Part shown: in pieces, positions 17,297-28,000 of the stretch
Position numbering within the stretch: position 1 is the stretch's first letter
Layout of the letters: the number at the start of each line of letters is the position of its first letter
Assembly: GCF_017592555.1 (NCBI RefSeq)
Contig: NZ_JAGFNS010000029.1
Span: 1 to 64,000 of the forward strand
Direction of reading: 5' to 3'
Length of the DNA: 64,000 nucleotides
Source: Actinoplanes flavus
Lineage (GTDB): Bacteria; Actinomycetota; Actinomycetes; Mycobacteriales; Micromonosporaceae
Made by a program: the position numbers and the translations under genes
Notes under the pieces: model-generated
What the model saw: only the letters and a program-made list of their open reading frames with translations
What the model was told of the DNA's origin: nothing
Database searches by the model: none

Positions 17297-17389
17297 CAAC
17301 AACGTACTGGTGAGTAACAATCACTCCGCGTTTTGAACTGACGGCGCGCGTCGAACGTTTTCATGGTCAACATCTACCGAGGAGTCGAC

Positions 17390-18910
17390 GTGGACATCGG
17401 TGTAATCAGGGACCCGGATCCGGGCGAGCGGCGGGTTGCCGCCACCCCAGCCACCGTGGCGCAACTGGTCAAACTGGGCTACCAGGTGGTGGTGGAGCCG
17501 GGAGCGGGCGCCGCGGCGTCGTTCTCCGACGAGGCGTTCGCCGAGGCCGGCGCCACGATCGGCGACCCGCTGACCGCCGACATCGTGTTCACCATCAACC
17601 CACCGCCCGCGTCCCGGCTGGACGCACTCGCGCCGGGCACCACCCTGATCGGGATGCTCAATCCGCGGCTGAGCCCGGAACTGGTCGAGGAGCTGGCCCG
17701 CCGCCCGATCACCGCCCTGTCGATGGACGCGGTGCCGCGCATCTCCCGCGCCCAGTCCCTGGACGTGCTGTCCTCGATGGCCAACATCGCCGGATACCGT
17801 GCGGTCGTCGAGGCGGCGCACGCTTTCGGCCGCTTCTTCACCGGCCAGGTCACCGCGGCCGGCAAGGTCCCGCCGGCGAAGGTGCTGGTGGCCGGCGCCG
17901 GCGTGGCCGGGCTCGCGGCCATCGGCGCGGCCGGCAGCCTGGGCGCCGTCGTCCGGGCCACCGACCCGCGTCCCGAGGTCGCCGACCAGGTCCGCTCGCT
18001 GGGTGGCGAGTACCTGTCGGTCGAGGCCGCCGACGTCGAGGTCTCCGCCACCGGGTACGCCAAGGAGATGTCCGACGACTACAACGAGCGGGCCGCCCGC
18101 CTCTACGCCGAGCAGGCGAGCGAGGTCGACATCATCATCACCACCGCGCTGATCCCGGGCCGGCCCGCGCCGCGCCTGATCACCGCGCGGATGGTCGCCG
18201 CGATGAAGGCCGGCAGCGTGATCGTCGACATGGCCGCGGCCAACGGCGGCAACGTCGAGGGCACGGTCGCCGGCGAGGTGGTGGTGACCGCCAACGGCGT
18301 CACCATCATCGGCTACACCGACCTGGCCGGCCGGCTGCCCGCCCAGGCCTCCCAGCTGTACGGCACCAACCTGGTCAACCTCATGAAGCTGATGACCCCG
18401 GAGAAGGACGGCCAGCTCGTCCTGGACTTCGACGACGTGGTCCAGCGGTCCATCACCGTGGTCCGCGACGGCGAGCTGACCTGGCCGCCGCCCGCGGTCT
18501 CGGTGTCCGCGGCCCCGGTGGCCACCGCCGCCCCGGCCGCCGCGCCCGCGCCGGTCAAACAGCGCAAGCCGTTGCCGAGGCTGCCGCTGATCGGTACCGC
18601 CGCGGCCGCGCTGTTCCTGCTCACCGCCCTGGCCCCGGCCGCCCTGCGCGGGCACCTCACGGTCTTCGCGCTGGCCATCGTGATCGGCTACTACGTGATC
18701 GGGCACGTGCACCACGCGCTGCACACCCCGCTCATGTCGGTGACCAACGCGATCTCCGGGATCATCGTCGTCGGCGCCCTGCTGCAACTGGGCCACGGCG
18801 GCAGCCTCGTGACCGCGCTGTCGTTCGTCGCGATCCTGCTGGCCAGCATCAACGTCTTCGGCGGATTCGCGGTCACCCGCCGCATGCTCGCCATGTTCAC
18901 CAGGAGCTGA
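17390..18910 (+). CDS. pntA: NAD(P) transhydrogenase alpha subunit
   Basis: 506 aa from GTG 17390, placed by GAGGAG (17379-17384) and by alignment of VDIGVIRDP to known starts; an in-frame ATG 27 bp upstream is the alternative. Domain I binds NAD(H): RVAATPATV, the VAGAGVAGLAAIGAAGSLGA Rossmann loop near residue 165, DMAAANGGNVEGT. A Pro/Ala linker leads to three or four membrane helices of domain II at the C-terminus. Length matches the undivided E. coli-type alpha chain, not the split PntAa/PntAb form. With PntB it couples hydride transfer between NADH and NADP+ to proton flow. Confidence 0.95.
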   Translation: MDIGVIRDPDPGERRVAATPATVAQLVKLGYQVVVEPGAGAAASFSDEAFAEAGATIGDPLTADIVFTINPPPASRLDALAPGTTLIGMLNPRLSPELVEELARRPITALSMDAVPRISRAQSLDVLSSMANIAGYRAVVEAAHAFGRFFTGQVTAAGKVPPAKVLVAGAGVAGLAAIGAAGSLGAVVRATDPRPEVADQVRSLGGEYLSVEAADVEVSATGYAKEMSDDYNERAARLYAEQASEVDIIITTALIPGRPAPRLITARMVAAMKAGSVIVDMAAANGGNVEGTVAGEVVVTANGVTIIGYTDLAGRLPAQASQLYGTNLVNLMKLMTPEKDGQLVLDFDDVVQRSITVVRDGELTWPPPAVSVSAAPVATAAPAAAPAPVKQRKPLPRLPLIGTAAAALFLLTALAPAALRGHLTVFALAIVIGYYVIGHVHHALHTPLMSVTNAISGIIVVGALLQLGHGGSLVTALSFVAILLASINVFGGFAVTRRMLAMFTRS

Positions 18911-18914
18911 CCCG

Positions 18915-20354
18915 ATGACCATCGAAGCCGCGGCGCAGGCCGCGTACATCGTCGCCGCCCTGCTCTTCATCCTGGCGCTGGCCGGCCTGTCCAAGCACGA
19001 GACCGCGAAGGCCGGCAACACGTTCGGCATCGCCGGCATGGCCCTGGCCCTGCTGGCCACCGTCGGCCTGGCCGTCGCCGGCACGCTGCGCCCCCTCGAC
19101 CTGGCCCTGCTGCTGACGGCGGTCGTGATCGGCGCCGCGATCGGCCTCTACCGGGCCGCCAAGGTCGAGATGACCGGCATGCCGGAGCTGATCGCCCTGC
19201 TGCACAGCTTCGTCGGCCTCGCCGCGGTGCTGGTCGGCTGGAACGGCTACCTGCACGTCGAGGCGCACCTGACCGGCGCGGAGGCGGTGGCCCTGGACGG
19301 GCTCGGCGTGCTCGGCATCCACAGCGCCGAGGTGTTCATCGGCGTCTTCATCGGAGCGGTCACCTTCACCGGCTCGATCGTGGCGTACCTCAAGCTCTCC
19401 GCCAAGATCAAGTCGAGCCCGCTGATGCTGCCCGGCAAGAACCTGCTCAACCTCGGCGCGCTGGCCGTCTTCGCGGTCCTCACCACCTGGTTCGTCGTCG
19501 ACCCGCAACTGTGGCTGCTCGTCGCGGTCACCGTGATCGCGCTGGCGCTCGGCTGGCACCTGGTCGCCTCGATCGGCGGTGGCGACATGCCGGTGGTCGT
19601 GTCGATGCTCAACAGCTACTCCGGCTGGGCCGCCGCGGCCGCCGGATTCCTGCTCGAGAACGACCTGCTCATCGTCACCGGCGCGCTGGTCGGATCGTCC
19701 GGCGCCTACCTGTCGTACATCATGTGCAAGGCGATGAACCGGTCGTTCCTCTCGGTCATCGCGGGCGGCTTCGGCATCGAGGCCGGTCCGGCCGACGACA
19801 AGGAGTACGGCGAGCACCGCGAGATCACCGCCGAGGGCGTGGCCGACCTGCTCGCCGCCGCGAGCACGGTGGTCATCACCCCGGGGTACGGCATGGCCGT
19901 GGCCCAGGCCCAGTACGGCGTCGCCGAGCTCACCCGGGTGCTGCGCGACCGTGGCGTGGACGTGCGGTTCGGCATCCACCCGGTCGCCGGCCGCCTGCCC
20001 GGCCACATGAACGTGCTGCTCGCCGAGGCACGCGTGCCGTACGACATCGTGCTCGAGATGGACGAGATCAACGACGACCTCGCCGGTACGTCGGTCGTCC
20101 TGGTCATCGGCGCCAACGACACGGTCAACCCGGCCGCCACCGAGGACCCGTCGAGCCCGATCGCCGGGATGCCGGTGCTCAAGGTGTGGGAGGCCGAGGA
20201 CGTGATCGTGTTCAAGCGGTCGATGGCCTCCGGATACGCCGGTGTCCAGAACCCGCTGTTCTTCCGGGAGAACACCGCGATGCTCTTCGGCGACGCCAAG
20301 GACCGGGTCGAGGACATCCTGCGGGCGGTGACCGAGCGGGTCGGCTCCCGCTGA
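18915..20354 (+). CDS. pntB: NAD(P) transhydrogenase beta subunit
   Basis: 479 aa, ATG 4 bp after pntA with AGGAGC upstream. About nine membrane helices (domain II), then the NADP(H)-binding domain III with VVITPGYGMAVAQAQYG, VRFGIHPVAGRLPGHMNVLLAEA, VIGANDTVNPAA and SMASGYAGVQNPLF. All expected motifs are intact. Co-transcribed with pntA and followed by a strong hairpin terminator. Confidence 0.96.
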   Translation: MTIEAAAQAAYIVAALLFILALAGLSKHETAKAGNTFGIAGMALALLATVGLAVAGTLRPLDLALLLTAVVIGAAIGLYRAAKVEMTGMPELIALLHSFVGLAAVLVGWNGYLHVEAHLTGAEAVALDGLGVLGIHSAEVFIGVFIGAVTFTGSIVAYLKLSAKIKSSPLMLPGKNLLNLGALAVFAVLTTWFVVDPQLWLLVAVTVIALALGWHLVASIGGGDMPVVVSMLNSYSGWAAAAAGFLLENDLLIVTGALVGSSGAYLSYIMCKAMNRSFLSVIAGGFGIEAGPADDKEYGEHREITAEGVADLLAAASTVVITPGYGMAVAQAQYGVAELTRVLRDRGVDVRFGIHPVAGRLPGHMNVLLAEARVPYDIVLEMDEINDDLAGTSVVLVIGANDTVNPAATEDPSSPIAGMPVLKVWEAEDVIVFKRSMASGYAGVQNPLFFRENTAMLFGDAKDRVEDILRAVTERVGSR

Positions 20355-20362
20355 GACGACAG

Positions 20363-20391
20363 CGCCCCGGCCGCGGACAGCGGCCGGGGCG
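20363..20391 (+). terminator. Rho-independent terminator after pntAB
   Basis: Perfect 12-bp stem CGCCCCGGCCGC / GCGGCCGGGGCG with a 5-nt loop, followed by TTT, 8 bp after the pntB stop. Confidence 0.85.
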
Positions 20392-20514
20392 TTTCCGGCG
20401 CCACCCCGCGCGCTCAGCCCGGCGGGCGCGGCAGAGGCGTGACCAGCGGCGCGGATCGCGCGGACCAGGCGGGACGGTCCCGGTGCGGTCGGGCGCGGGG
20501 TCGCCCGTACCGGA

Positions 20515-21072
20515 TCAAAGGGGGTAACGCCGCGCCAGGACGCCCAGAGCGAGCTCCGCCCAGGCGATGTTCTCGCGTTCGAAGCTGATGCCGCGCTGGA
20601 GGGTGAGGTACGGGCCGAGCCGGTTGCCGGTGGCCAGGAACTCGTCGTCGGTGCGGTCGCCGAGGATGTCGCGAAGCCGTTGCTCGTAGCCTTTCAGCCG
20701 GCTGCGGCTGGCCTCGCGGTGTTCCACGATCGAGGCCCGCACGCTCGCCACGTCGCCGTGTGCCAGCGCCTCGACCTGGACGAGCAGCTCGTCGCGGACC
20801 GTCGTCGGCTTGGGGGAGCGGCGGGAGAAGGCGAGCAGCGCGGCCCGGCCCTCGCCGGTGACCGAGAACAGCCGCTTGTCCGGCCGTTTGTCCTGCTTGA
20901 CGAGGCGGGCCGAGAGCAGTCCCTCGGCCTCCATCTTCTCCAGCTCGCGGTAGAGCTGCTGCGGCGTGGCCGTCCAGAAGTTGGCGACCGAACTGCGGAA
21001 CTTCTTGGCCAGGTCGTACCCGGACGACTCACGATCGGCCAGCGCCGCCAGCAACGCATTCCTCAAAGCCAC
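20515..21072 (-). CDS. PadR-family transcriptional regulator
   Basis: 185 aa, GTG start. N-terminal winged helix of the PadR type (LLAALADRESSGYDLAKKF, TPQQLYRELEKMEAEGLL) and a Vir_act_alpha_C helical tail (ERENIAWAELALGVLARRY). Starts 9 bp after the crotonase stop, last gene of a FadH, crotonase, PadR operon, so it probably autoregulates that operon. PadR proteins often sense small aromatic or lipid-like compounds. Confidence 0.9.
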   Translation of the reverse strand: MALRNALLAALADRESSGYDLAKKFRSSVANFWTATPQQLYRELEKMEAEGLLSARLVKQDKRPDKRLFSVTGEGRAALLAFSRRSPKPTTVRDELLVQVEALAHGDVASVRASIVEHREASRSRLKGYEQRLRDILGDRTDDEFLATGNRLGPYLTLQRGISFERENIAWAELALGVLARRYPL

Positions 21073-21081
21073 GCCGAAATC

Positions 21082-21879
21082 CTACGGACGGCTGCGCGGC
21101 TGGAACGCCGGCGTGCTCTTGGACATCACGGCCTTGCGCAGGATCTTGGTGTTCGGCAGCGCGAGCAGCCGGATCTGCGCGCGGCGCTCGCGGGCGAAGG
21201 TACGCCGTGCGCTGCTGGTCAACGCGCCGTCGACCAGGCGTTTCGCGGCGGCCAGCGCGTCCGGCGACCGGGTCAGCAGGCTCTCGGCGAACGCGGTCGC
21301 GGCCTTGACCGGATCGTCGGCCACCTCGGTGACCAGACCCAGCCGCTGCGCCTCGGCCCCGGAGATCGTCTCGGCGGTCATGGTGAGGCGCTTGGCGACA
21401 TCCGGGCCGGTCACCTCGGTGAGGCTACGGATCCCGGACATGTCGGGGATGATGCCCCACTTGCCCTCGAGCACCGACCACTTCGAATCGGCGGTGGCGT
21501 ACCGGAAGTCGGCGGCCAGCGCGATCTGGACACCGCCGCCGTAGCAGTGGCCGTGCACCGCCGCGATCACCGGCACCGGGATGCGCCGCCACGCCCAGCA
21601 GGCCTCCTGGAAACGGTTGGTGCCACGCCACGGGGCCGGGATGAACGCCTGGACGATGCGACCCGGGGTGCGCATGGCGGCCGCGATGTCCAGACCGGAG
21701 CAGAACGAGGGTCCCTCGCCAGCGATGATCACCGCGCGGAGGGTCCGGTCCTTCCTCAGCCGGCGAGCGACGGTGATCAACTCGTCGAGGGTGTCGAGGG
21801 CCAGGGCGTTCAGCTTGTCCGGGCGGTCGAGCCGCACCTGAGCGATGCCATTCTCGACGCTTACGCTTACGTATCTCAT
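21082..21879 (-). CDS. Enoyl-CoA hydratase/isomerase (crotonase family)
   Basis: 265 aa. Crotonase core: LDRPDKLNALALDTLDEL, an oxyanion loop GEGPSFCSGLDI near residue 60, and VHGHCYGGGVQIALAADFRYA near 110, with WGIIPDMSG following. The region where hydratases carry their second catalytic Glu reads IPDMSGIRSL, so isomerase or another crotonase activity is possible. 14 bp downstream of the dienoyl-CoA reductase gene, consistent with oxidation of unsaturated acyl-CoA. Confidence 0.88.
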   Translation of the reverse strand: MRYVSVSVENGIAQVRLDRPDKLNALALDTLDELITVARRLRKDRTLRAVIIAGEGPSFCSGLDIAAAMRTPGRIVQAFIPAPWRGTNRFQEACWAWRRIPVPVIAAVHGHCYGGGVQIALAADFRYATADSKWSVLEGKWGIIPDMSGIRSLTEVTGPDVAKRLTMTAETISGAEAQRLGLVTEVADDPVKAATAFAESLLTRSPDALAAAKRLVDGALTSSARRTFARERRAQIRLLALPNTKILRKAVMSKSTPAFQPRSRP

Positions 21880-21893
21880 GACATGTCCGTTTC

Positions 21894-23918
21894 TTAGAGG
21901 CGCGCGGCCAGCTCGGTCGCCTGTTTGATCGCCCGCTTGGCGTCCAGCTCGGCAGCCACGTCAGCGCCCCCGATGACGTGCACGCTCACCCCGCGTTCGG
22001 TCAGCGGCGTGGCCAGATCCCGCACGGACGTCTGCCCGGCGCACAACAGCACGGTGTCCACGGCCAGGACCCGCGGCTCACCGCCGACCGTGATGTGCAG
22101 ACCCTCGTCGTCGATGCGCTGGTACTCCACACCGCGCAGCATCTGCACCCCGGCGTCCTGCAGCGTCGCCCGGTGCACCCAGCCGGTCGTCTTGCCGAGC
22201 CCCTTGCCGAGCGCCGTCTCCTTGCGCTGGAGCAGGTGCACCGTACGCCGCGGGGTGATCTTGACCTTGGTGGTGAGCCCGCCGCGGGCGGTCTGCGGAT
22301 CGGTGACCCCCCACCGCCGCATCCACTCGTCGAGTGGCTCGTTCGCCTCGTGCAGCAGGAATTCCGCCGCGTCGAAACCGATCCCGCCGGCCCCGATGAT
22401 CGCCACCCGCTCGCCCGCCTCGGCCTGCCCGCTGATCACCTGCTGGTAGGTGACGACCTTCGGGTGCTCGATGCCGGGAATGGCGGGAACCCGTGGCTCG
22501 ACCCCGGTCGCGACCACCACCTCGTCGAATCCGGCCAGCTCCTCGACGGTCGCCCGGGTGCCGAGCCGCAGCGTCACCCCGCGGACCTCGATCATGTGCC
22601 GGTAGTAGTCCAGCGTGTGCGCGAACTCCTCCTTGCCGGGAATCCGCGCGGCGAGCCGGAACTGCCCGCCGATCTCGGCGTCCGCCTCGAACAGCTCGAC
22701 CCGGTGCCCGCGCCCGGCCAGCTCGATCGCCGCCGCCAGCCCGGCGGGCCCGGCGCCGGCCACGGCGACCCTTTTGACGGTACGGGTGGGAAGCAGCCGC
22801 AGTTCGGTCTCGTAACCGGAGCGCGGGTTCAGCATGCAGGTGGCCCGCTGGTTCTTGAACGTGTGGTCGAGGCACGCCTGGTTGCAGGCGATGCAGGTGA
22901 TGATCTCGCGTTCCCGCCGCTGCTCGGTCTTGACCACCCACTCCGCGTCGGCGAGCAGCGGCCGGGCCATCGACACGAGGTCGGCGTCGCCCGCGGCCAG
23001 CACCTGTTCGGCGGCTTCCGGCCGGTTGATCCGGTTGGACGCGACCACCGGCACCGACACTTCGGCGCGCAGTTTCCCGGTGACCCACGTGAAAGCGCCA
23101 CGCGGCACCGAGGTGACGATGGTCGGGATCCGGGCCTCGTGCCAGCCGATCCCGGTGTTGAAGATCGACACCCCGGCCTCTTGCAGCTGCCTGGCGAGGT
23201 CGACGGTCTCCTCCCAGGACTGGGCGTCGTCGACCAGGTCGAGCAGGCTGATCCGGTACTGCAGGATGAAGTCGTCGCCGACCAGCTCCCGGGTGCGGCG
23301 CACGATCTCCAGGGGGAAGCGCATCCGCTTGGCCGCCGAGCCGCCCCACGCGTCGGTCCGGTCGTTGGTCCGCGCCGCCAGGAACTGGTTGATCAGATAG
23401 CCCTCGGAGCCCATGATCTCGACGCCGTCGTAGCCGCCCCGGCGGGCCAGCAGCGCGGCCCGGGCGAACGCCGTGGCGGTCCGGTCCACCTGCCGGCTCG
23501 ACATGGCCCGTGGCCGGAACGGCGTGATCGGTGACTTCTTCGCCGACGCGCCCAGGGTGAACGGGTGGTAGCCATACCGTCCCGCGTGCAGCACCTGCAA
23601 CAGGATCTTGCCGCCGTGCTCGTGCACCGCGTCGGTGACCACCCGGTGCGCCACCGCGTGACTCTCCCGGGTCATCCGGCTGCCGAACGGCGCCAGCCAC
23701 CCCCGCCAGGTCGGCGCGTAACCGCCGGTGACCATGAGCCCGACCCCGCCGCGCGCCCGCTCGGCGAAGAACGCGGCCAGTTTCGGCAGGTCCTGATGGC
23801 GGTCCTCGAGTTTGGTGTGCATCGACCCCATCACCACCCGGTTGCGCAACGTGGTGTGGCGGAGGTCCAGAGGGCTCAGCAGGTGCGGGTACCGGCTCGC
23901 GGCGTCAGTGCTGCTCAC
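21894..23918 (-). CDS. fadH: 2,4-dienoyl-CoA reductase (FadH-like, FMN/FAD/4Fe-4S)
   Basis: About 674 aa. N-terminal old-yellow-enzyme barrel (GSMHTKLED, ITGGYAPTWRGW-like segment, GGYDGVEIMGSEGYLINQF), a 4Fe-4S cluster motif C-x2-C-x3-C-x11-C (CIACNQAC...C), then FAD (VAVAGAGPAGLAAAIELAG) and NAD-binding domains (VAIIGAGGIGFDAAEFL). Matches NADPH 2,4-dienoyl-CoA reductase, which removes double bonds in unsaturated fatty acid oxidation. Start: GTG 23918 is preferred over TTG 23927 because the TTG lies inside a TATATT -10-like box; this would make the transcript nearly leaderless. Confidence 0.9.
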   Translation of the reverse strand: MSSTDAASRYPHLLSPLDLRHTTLRNRVVMGSMHTKLEDRHQDLPKLAAFFAERARGGVGLMVTGGYAPTWRGWLAPFGSRMTRESHAVAHRVVTDAVHEHGGKILLQVLHAGRYGYHPFTLGASAKKSPITPFRPRAMSSRQVDRTATAFARAALLARRGGYDGVEIMGSEGYLINQFLAARTNDRTDAWGGSAAKRMRFPLEIVRRTRELVGDDFILQYRISLLDLVDDAQSWEETVDLARQLQEAGVSIFNTGIGWHEARIPTIVTSVPRGAFTWVTGKLRAEVSVPVVASNRINRPEAAEQVLAAGDADLVSMARPLLADAEWVVKTEQRREREIITCIACNQACLDHTFKNQRATCMLNPRSGYETELRLLPTRTVKRVAVAGAGPAGLAAAIELAGRGHRVELFEADAEIGGQFRLAARIPGKEEFAHTLDYYRHMIEVRGVTLRLGTRATVEELAGFDEVVVATGVEPRVPAIPGIEHPKVVTYQQVISGQAEAGERVAIIGAGGIGFDAAEFLLHEANEPLDEWMRRWGVTDPQTARGGLTTKVKITPRRTVHLLQRKETALGKGLGKTTGWVHRATLQDAGVQMLRGVEYQRIDDEGLHITVGGEPRVLAVDTVLLCAGQTSVRDLATPLTERGVSVHVIGGADVAAELDAKRAIKQATELAARL

Positions 23919-23925
23919 GGGCGCC

Positions 23926-23950
23926 AATATACAAAGAATTGCATAGTAAA
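23926..23950 (-). promoter_or_regulatory. AT-rich promoter and dyad of the fadH operon
   Basis: Minus-strand TATATT (23931-23926) sits 7-8 nt before the GTG at 23918. It overlaps an imperfect inverted repeat ATACAA, AGAA, TTGCAT (23929-23944), a plausible PadR site since padR is in the operon. The segment is an AT island in GC-rich DNA. Confidence 0.5.
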
Positions 23951-24197
23951 GAAAGTGACTATGGGCCGGTTCCTCAACTGCCTCCGCCCACCGCCGATCG
24001 CACTGGCTGTACCGGAAACGGCGAGAGAAGGGCGGGGCACCGTGGGGGAACTCGTAGCCGTGGCCAATCGGTCACTCTCCGTGGCTACGCGGGGGATCCG
24101 AATGCCTTTTCAGGCTGCTGGAGGCCCGAGTCCTGAATCACACACGGTGACATCCGGTGGATTTGTCCCTCAGCCCGACGGATACGCTTCGGCGGCT

Positions 24198-24941
24198 ATG
24201 CCGGAAATCCACCAAGATCGAACGGCTGTCCCGAGCCGCCGCAGACTGGCACTCGTCCTCGGTGCGGTGCTCGTGCTCCTGGTCACCGTCAACATCGCGG
24301 CCAAGTACGGGCCGCCGCGCACCGGCCTGATTGTCGGGCCGCTCGTGGCCGCGGGGCTCATCCTGCTCGGCCGCCGCGCCGGGCTCACCTGGCACGACAT
24401 GGGGCTTTCCCGGCGTACCCTCGTCCCCGGTCTGAAATACGCGGTCGGGGCGGTTCTCGCCGTCGCCGTGGTGTACGCCATCGGCGCCGCCCTGCCGTTC
24501 ACCCGCGGCGCCTTCGACGACGTCCGCTACCACCTGCACCTGCACGCCGCCCTGCTCACCGCCTTCGTCGTGGTGCCGCTCGGCACCGTGCTGCTGGAGG
24601 AGGTCGCCTTCCGCGGCGTCCTGCACGGCCTGATCAGCCGCCACCGCGGCGCGATGTGGGCGAGCATCACCTCGTCGGCGCTGTTCGGCCTCTGGCACAT
24701 CCTGCCGTCGCTGCGCCTCGCCAAGGCCAACCACGGCGTCGGCGCGGTGCTCGGCACCGACGTCGCCGGCCAGATCCTGGCGATCGTCGGTGCCGTCGCC
24801 TTCACCGCGGTGGCCGGCCTGCTGCTGTGCGAGCTGCGCCGCCGCAGCGGCAGCCTCCTCGCGGCGGCCGCCCTGCACTGGGCCACCAACGGCCTGGGCC
24901 TGCTGATCACCGCCGGCCTCGCCGCCTTCCGCCTCGCCTGA
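24198..24941 (+). CDS. CPBP-family intramembrane metalloprotease
   Basis: 247 aa from ATG 24198; the frame is open far upstream, but those codons run antisense through fadH and are not credible. Six or seven membrane helices. The CPBP/Abi signature is complete: EEVAFRG (EExxxR), FGLWHILPS (FxxxH) and HWATNGLG (HxxxN). Relatives cleave prenylated or membrane-anchored peptides or protect against bacteriocins; the substrate here is unknown. Lone gene with a 270-bp upstream gap. Confidence 0.9.
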   Translation: MPEIHQDRTAVPSRRRLALVLGAVLVLLVTVNIAAKYGPPRTGLIVGPLVAAGLILLGRRAGLTWHDMGLSRRTLVPGLKYAVGAVLAVAVVYAIGAALPFTRGAFDDVRYHLHLHAALLTAFVVVPLGTVLLEEVAFRGVLHGLISRHRGAMWASITSSALFGLWHILPSLRLAKANHGVGAVLGTDVAGQILAIVGAVAFTAVAGLLLCELRRRSGSLLAAAALHWATNGLGLLITAGLAAFRLA

Positions 24942-25025
24942 CACCGCGCGGCGCCGTTCGGCGCCCGATCCAGGCCGGGACGGAAAAGTTCTCAGGTCGG
25001 GCGGCGCGGCTTCGATGATCACGCC

Positions 25026-28000
25026 ATGCGCCCGATCCCCCGAAATGCCGTCGCCGCGGCCGCCGCGTTGGGTGTTCTCCTCGCGCCGTCCACCGCCCTC
25101 GCGGCCACCGCCCCGCACACGGCCACCGTGCCCGGCACCTTCACCCGTGTCGTGCTCGACGGTGACCTGTCCACCCCCGGTGGGCAACACACCACCGGCA
25201 CGGTGACGCAGCCCGTCGTCACGATCGACGGCACCATGCTGCCGCTGCCCGCCGCCGCCGCGACGGGGCTGCGCCCCGACTCCACCGTCGAGGTGACGGT
25301 GACGACACCGGCCGGCGTCGACACGCCGGCCGAGGTCGCCGCCGCGGTCGACGACGGGCAGGCGACGATCGTCGACGCCGATCCCGCCCCGGTCGCCGCC
25401 GCGCTGCCGGCCGGCAAGGCGGGCGCGCACACCCTGACCGTGCTGCCGGTGTACTGGACCGCTCCCGACTCCCAGACCCCGGCGACGCTGCGTGCGACCG
25501 CCGACCGGACGGCCGCGTACTGGGACGAGCAGACCGCCGGCGGGATCACCGTGCCCACCATCGACGTCCGGAACTGGGCGAGCATCGCCGATCCGGGCAC
25601 GTGCAACTACACGGCGATCGCCAACGCGGCACTCGCCGCCCACGGCGTACCGGCCTCGACCAGCCGCAACCATGTGCTCATCTACTTCCCGGCGTACAGC
25701 TCCTGCGGCTGGGCCGGGCTCGCCACGGTGCCGGGCGGCCAGATCTGGATCAACGGATACGGCGCCGCCGACGCCTGGGAGCACGAATTCGGGCACAACC
25801 TGGGTCTCGGCCACGCCAACTCCCTCGACTGCACGCAGAGCACGGCCACGGTCGCGCTCAGCACGTCCTGCACGGTCGGCAACTACGCGGACTACGACGT
25901 GATGGGCTACGCCCGCTACGGCGACGGGTACACCCTGAACACGGCGCTGTCCGACGTGCTCGGCACGCTGGACGACCCGGTGACGGCCGGCGCCGGAAGC
26001 CTGGTCACCCTGCCCGCGGTCACGTCGGTCACCGCGCCCCGGGCGGTCAAGGTGCCGCTGTCCGGATCGACGCTGTACCTGGAATACCGGCCGAGGACCG
26101 GCCGGGACGCGAACCAGCCCGCCGGCTGGGCGGGCGTCCAGGTGCGGCAGCTGCTCACCGGCAGCAACCAGTCCCGCATCCTCAACATGAACCCGACCGC
26201 GGCCAACAGCCGCGCACTGCCGGTCGGCCTCCGCTGGGCCGTGCCGGACACATCGCTCACCCTCACCGTCGAGCAGATCGACGCCGCCGGGGCCCGGGTG
26301 CGCATCGGCAACCTCTACAACGACACCACCGCGCCACCCGCACCGGCCGCTCCGGTCTTCACCGGAACCGCCACCGCCGGGGAGTACGTGTCCGGCGCGG
26401 TGACCCTCTCCTGGCCCGCCGTCATCGACCCGGAGTCCGGCATCGCCGAGTACCGGGTGACGGTCAACGGGCAGACGACGACCCTGCCGCGCACCCAGAC
26501 CACCTTCAAACTGGCCCCGGTCAGCGGCGCCGTCACCGTCTCGGTGACCGCGGTCAACAAGGCCGGCATGGCCGGAGCCGCGAGCCCGGCCGTCACGATC
26601 CGCGGTGACAACGCGGCGCCGACCGCTCCGGTCATCGAGGCGCCGGCCGCCGGCCAGACGGTGGGCGCCACGGCGACGCCGCGCTGGACGGCGGCGACCG
26701 ACGCCGACTCCGGTGTCGCCCGCTACGAGATCGCGCTCGACGCCACCCGGGTGGCGACCGTGAACGCGCCCGCCACCTCGGCGGCCGTGACCCTCCCGCC
26801 GCTGCCCAACGGGCAGCACACGCTGACCGTCACCGCCGTCGACCGGGTGGGCAACCGCGGTGCCGCGGCGACGGTCCGGGTGACGCTGTCGCGGACCGCC
26901 GTCGGCGCGCCCACCAAGGTCAAGGCGGTGGGCGACCCGGACGGCTCGGTCATCTCCTGGACGGCCCCCACCACCCAGCCGAGCGGCTACGACATCTTCG
27001 TCGACGGCACGGCCACGACGACGCTGCCGGCGACGACGACCAGCTGGCGGCTGGCCAACGGTCTCGCCGACGGCACCCACGTGGTGGGCGTCCGGGCCCG
27101 CGACGCGATCGGCAACGTGTCCTCCACGGTGACCGCCAAGGCCGTCCTGGACACCACCGCGCCCACCCAGCCCAAGATCTCGGCACCCCGCCCGGGCGCG
27201 GTGGTCACCGGCAACAAGGTCTCCGTCTCCTGGCCCGTCGCCGCCGACCCCCAGTCGGGGATCGCCGCCTACGTCGTCGAGGTCGATCACGTGCCGGCCG
27301 CCCGCGTGGCCGGCACCACGCGCACCGCGACCGTCACGGTCGCGGACGGGTCCCACCACATCGGCGTCATCGCGGTCAACGGCAACGGTCTGCGCTCGGC
27401 GGCCGCCGATGCGCTGGGCGTGACCGTCACGGCCACCCCGACGGCCCCGGCCCCCGCGAAGATCACCTCACCCGCGTCCGGGAAGGCGACCAACGCCGGC
27501 CACGTGACCGTCACCTGGACACCGGCCGTGGACGGTGGTGGCCTCGCCCGCTACGAGATCATCCTGGACGGTCAGCCGGCCGCCGCCGTCGACGGCACCA
27601 CGACCACCGCCACCGTGCCGCTCGGCCCGGGCGTCCACACCCTGGCCGTCCGGGCGACCGACCACAGCGGTCTGGCCGCCACGTCGGCGACCGTGAAGAT
27701 CACGGCGGATGTCGTGGCGCCCACGGTCGTCGCGCCGACCGTCCGGCTGCGCACCGGATCGGCCGCCGGCGGGGTGCCGGTGACCCTGACCGCCTCGGCG
27801 ACCGACGCCATCGGCGTGTGCGTGATCACCGCCACGGCGAACGGCACGCCGGTCGCGACAGCCAAGGCCGCGAGCCTGAACGTGTCCACCGTGCTGCCCG
27901 ACAGCACCAGCCCCACCAGCATCGTGGTCACCGCCACCGACTGCGCCGGCAACGTCGCCACCAGGACCGACGCCGTGTCGCTGACCGCCGTCCCGGAGAC

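Noticed and set aside
24138..27359. 1073-codon open frame antisense to the CPBP and metzincin genes
   Set aside because: Its text is Arg/Gly/Val/Asp-rich without domains; the opposite strand has signal peptide, zinc motif and repeats. It is a GC-composition shadow. The same applies to 9490-12123 (-) and 17321-19084 (-).
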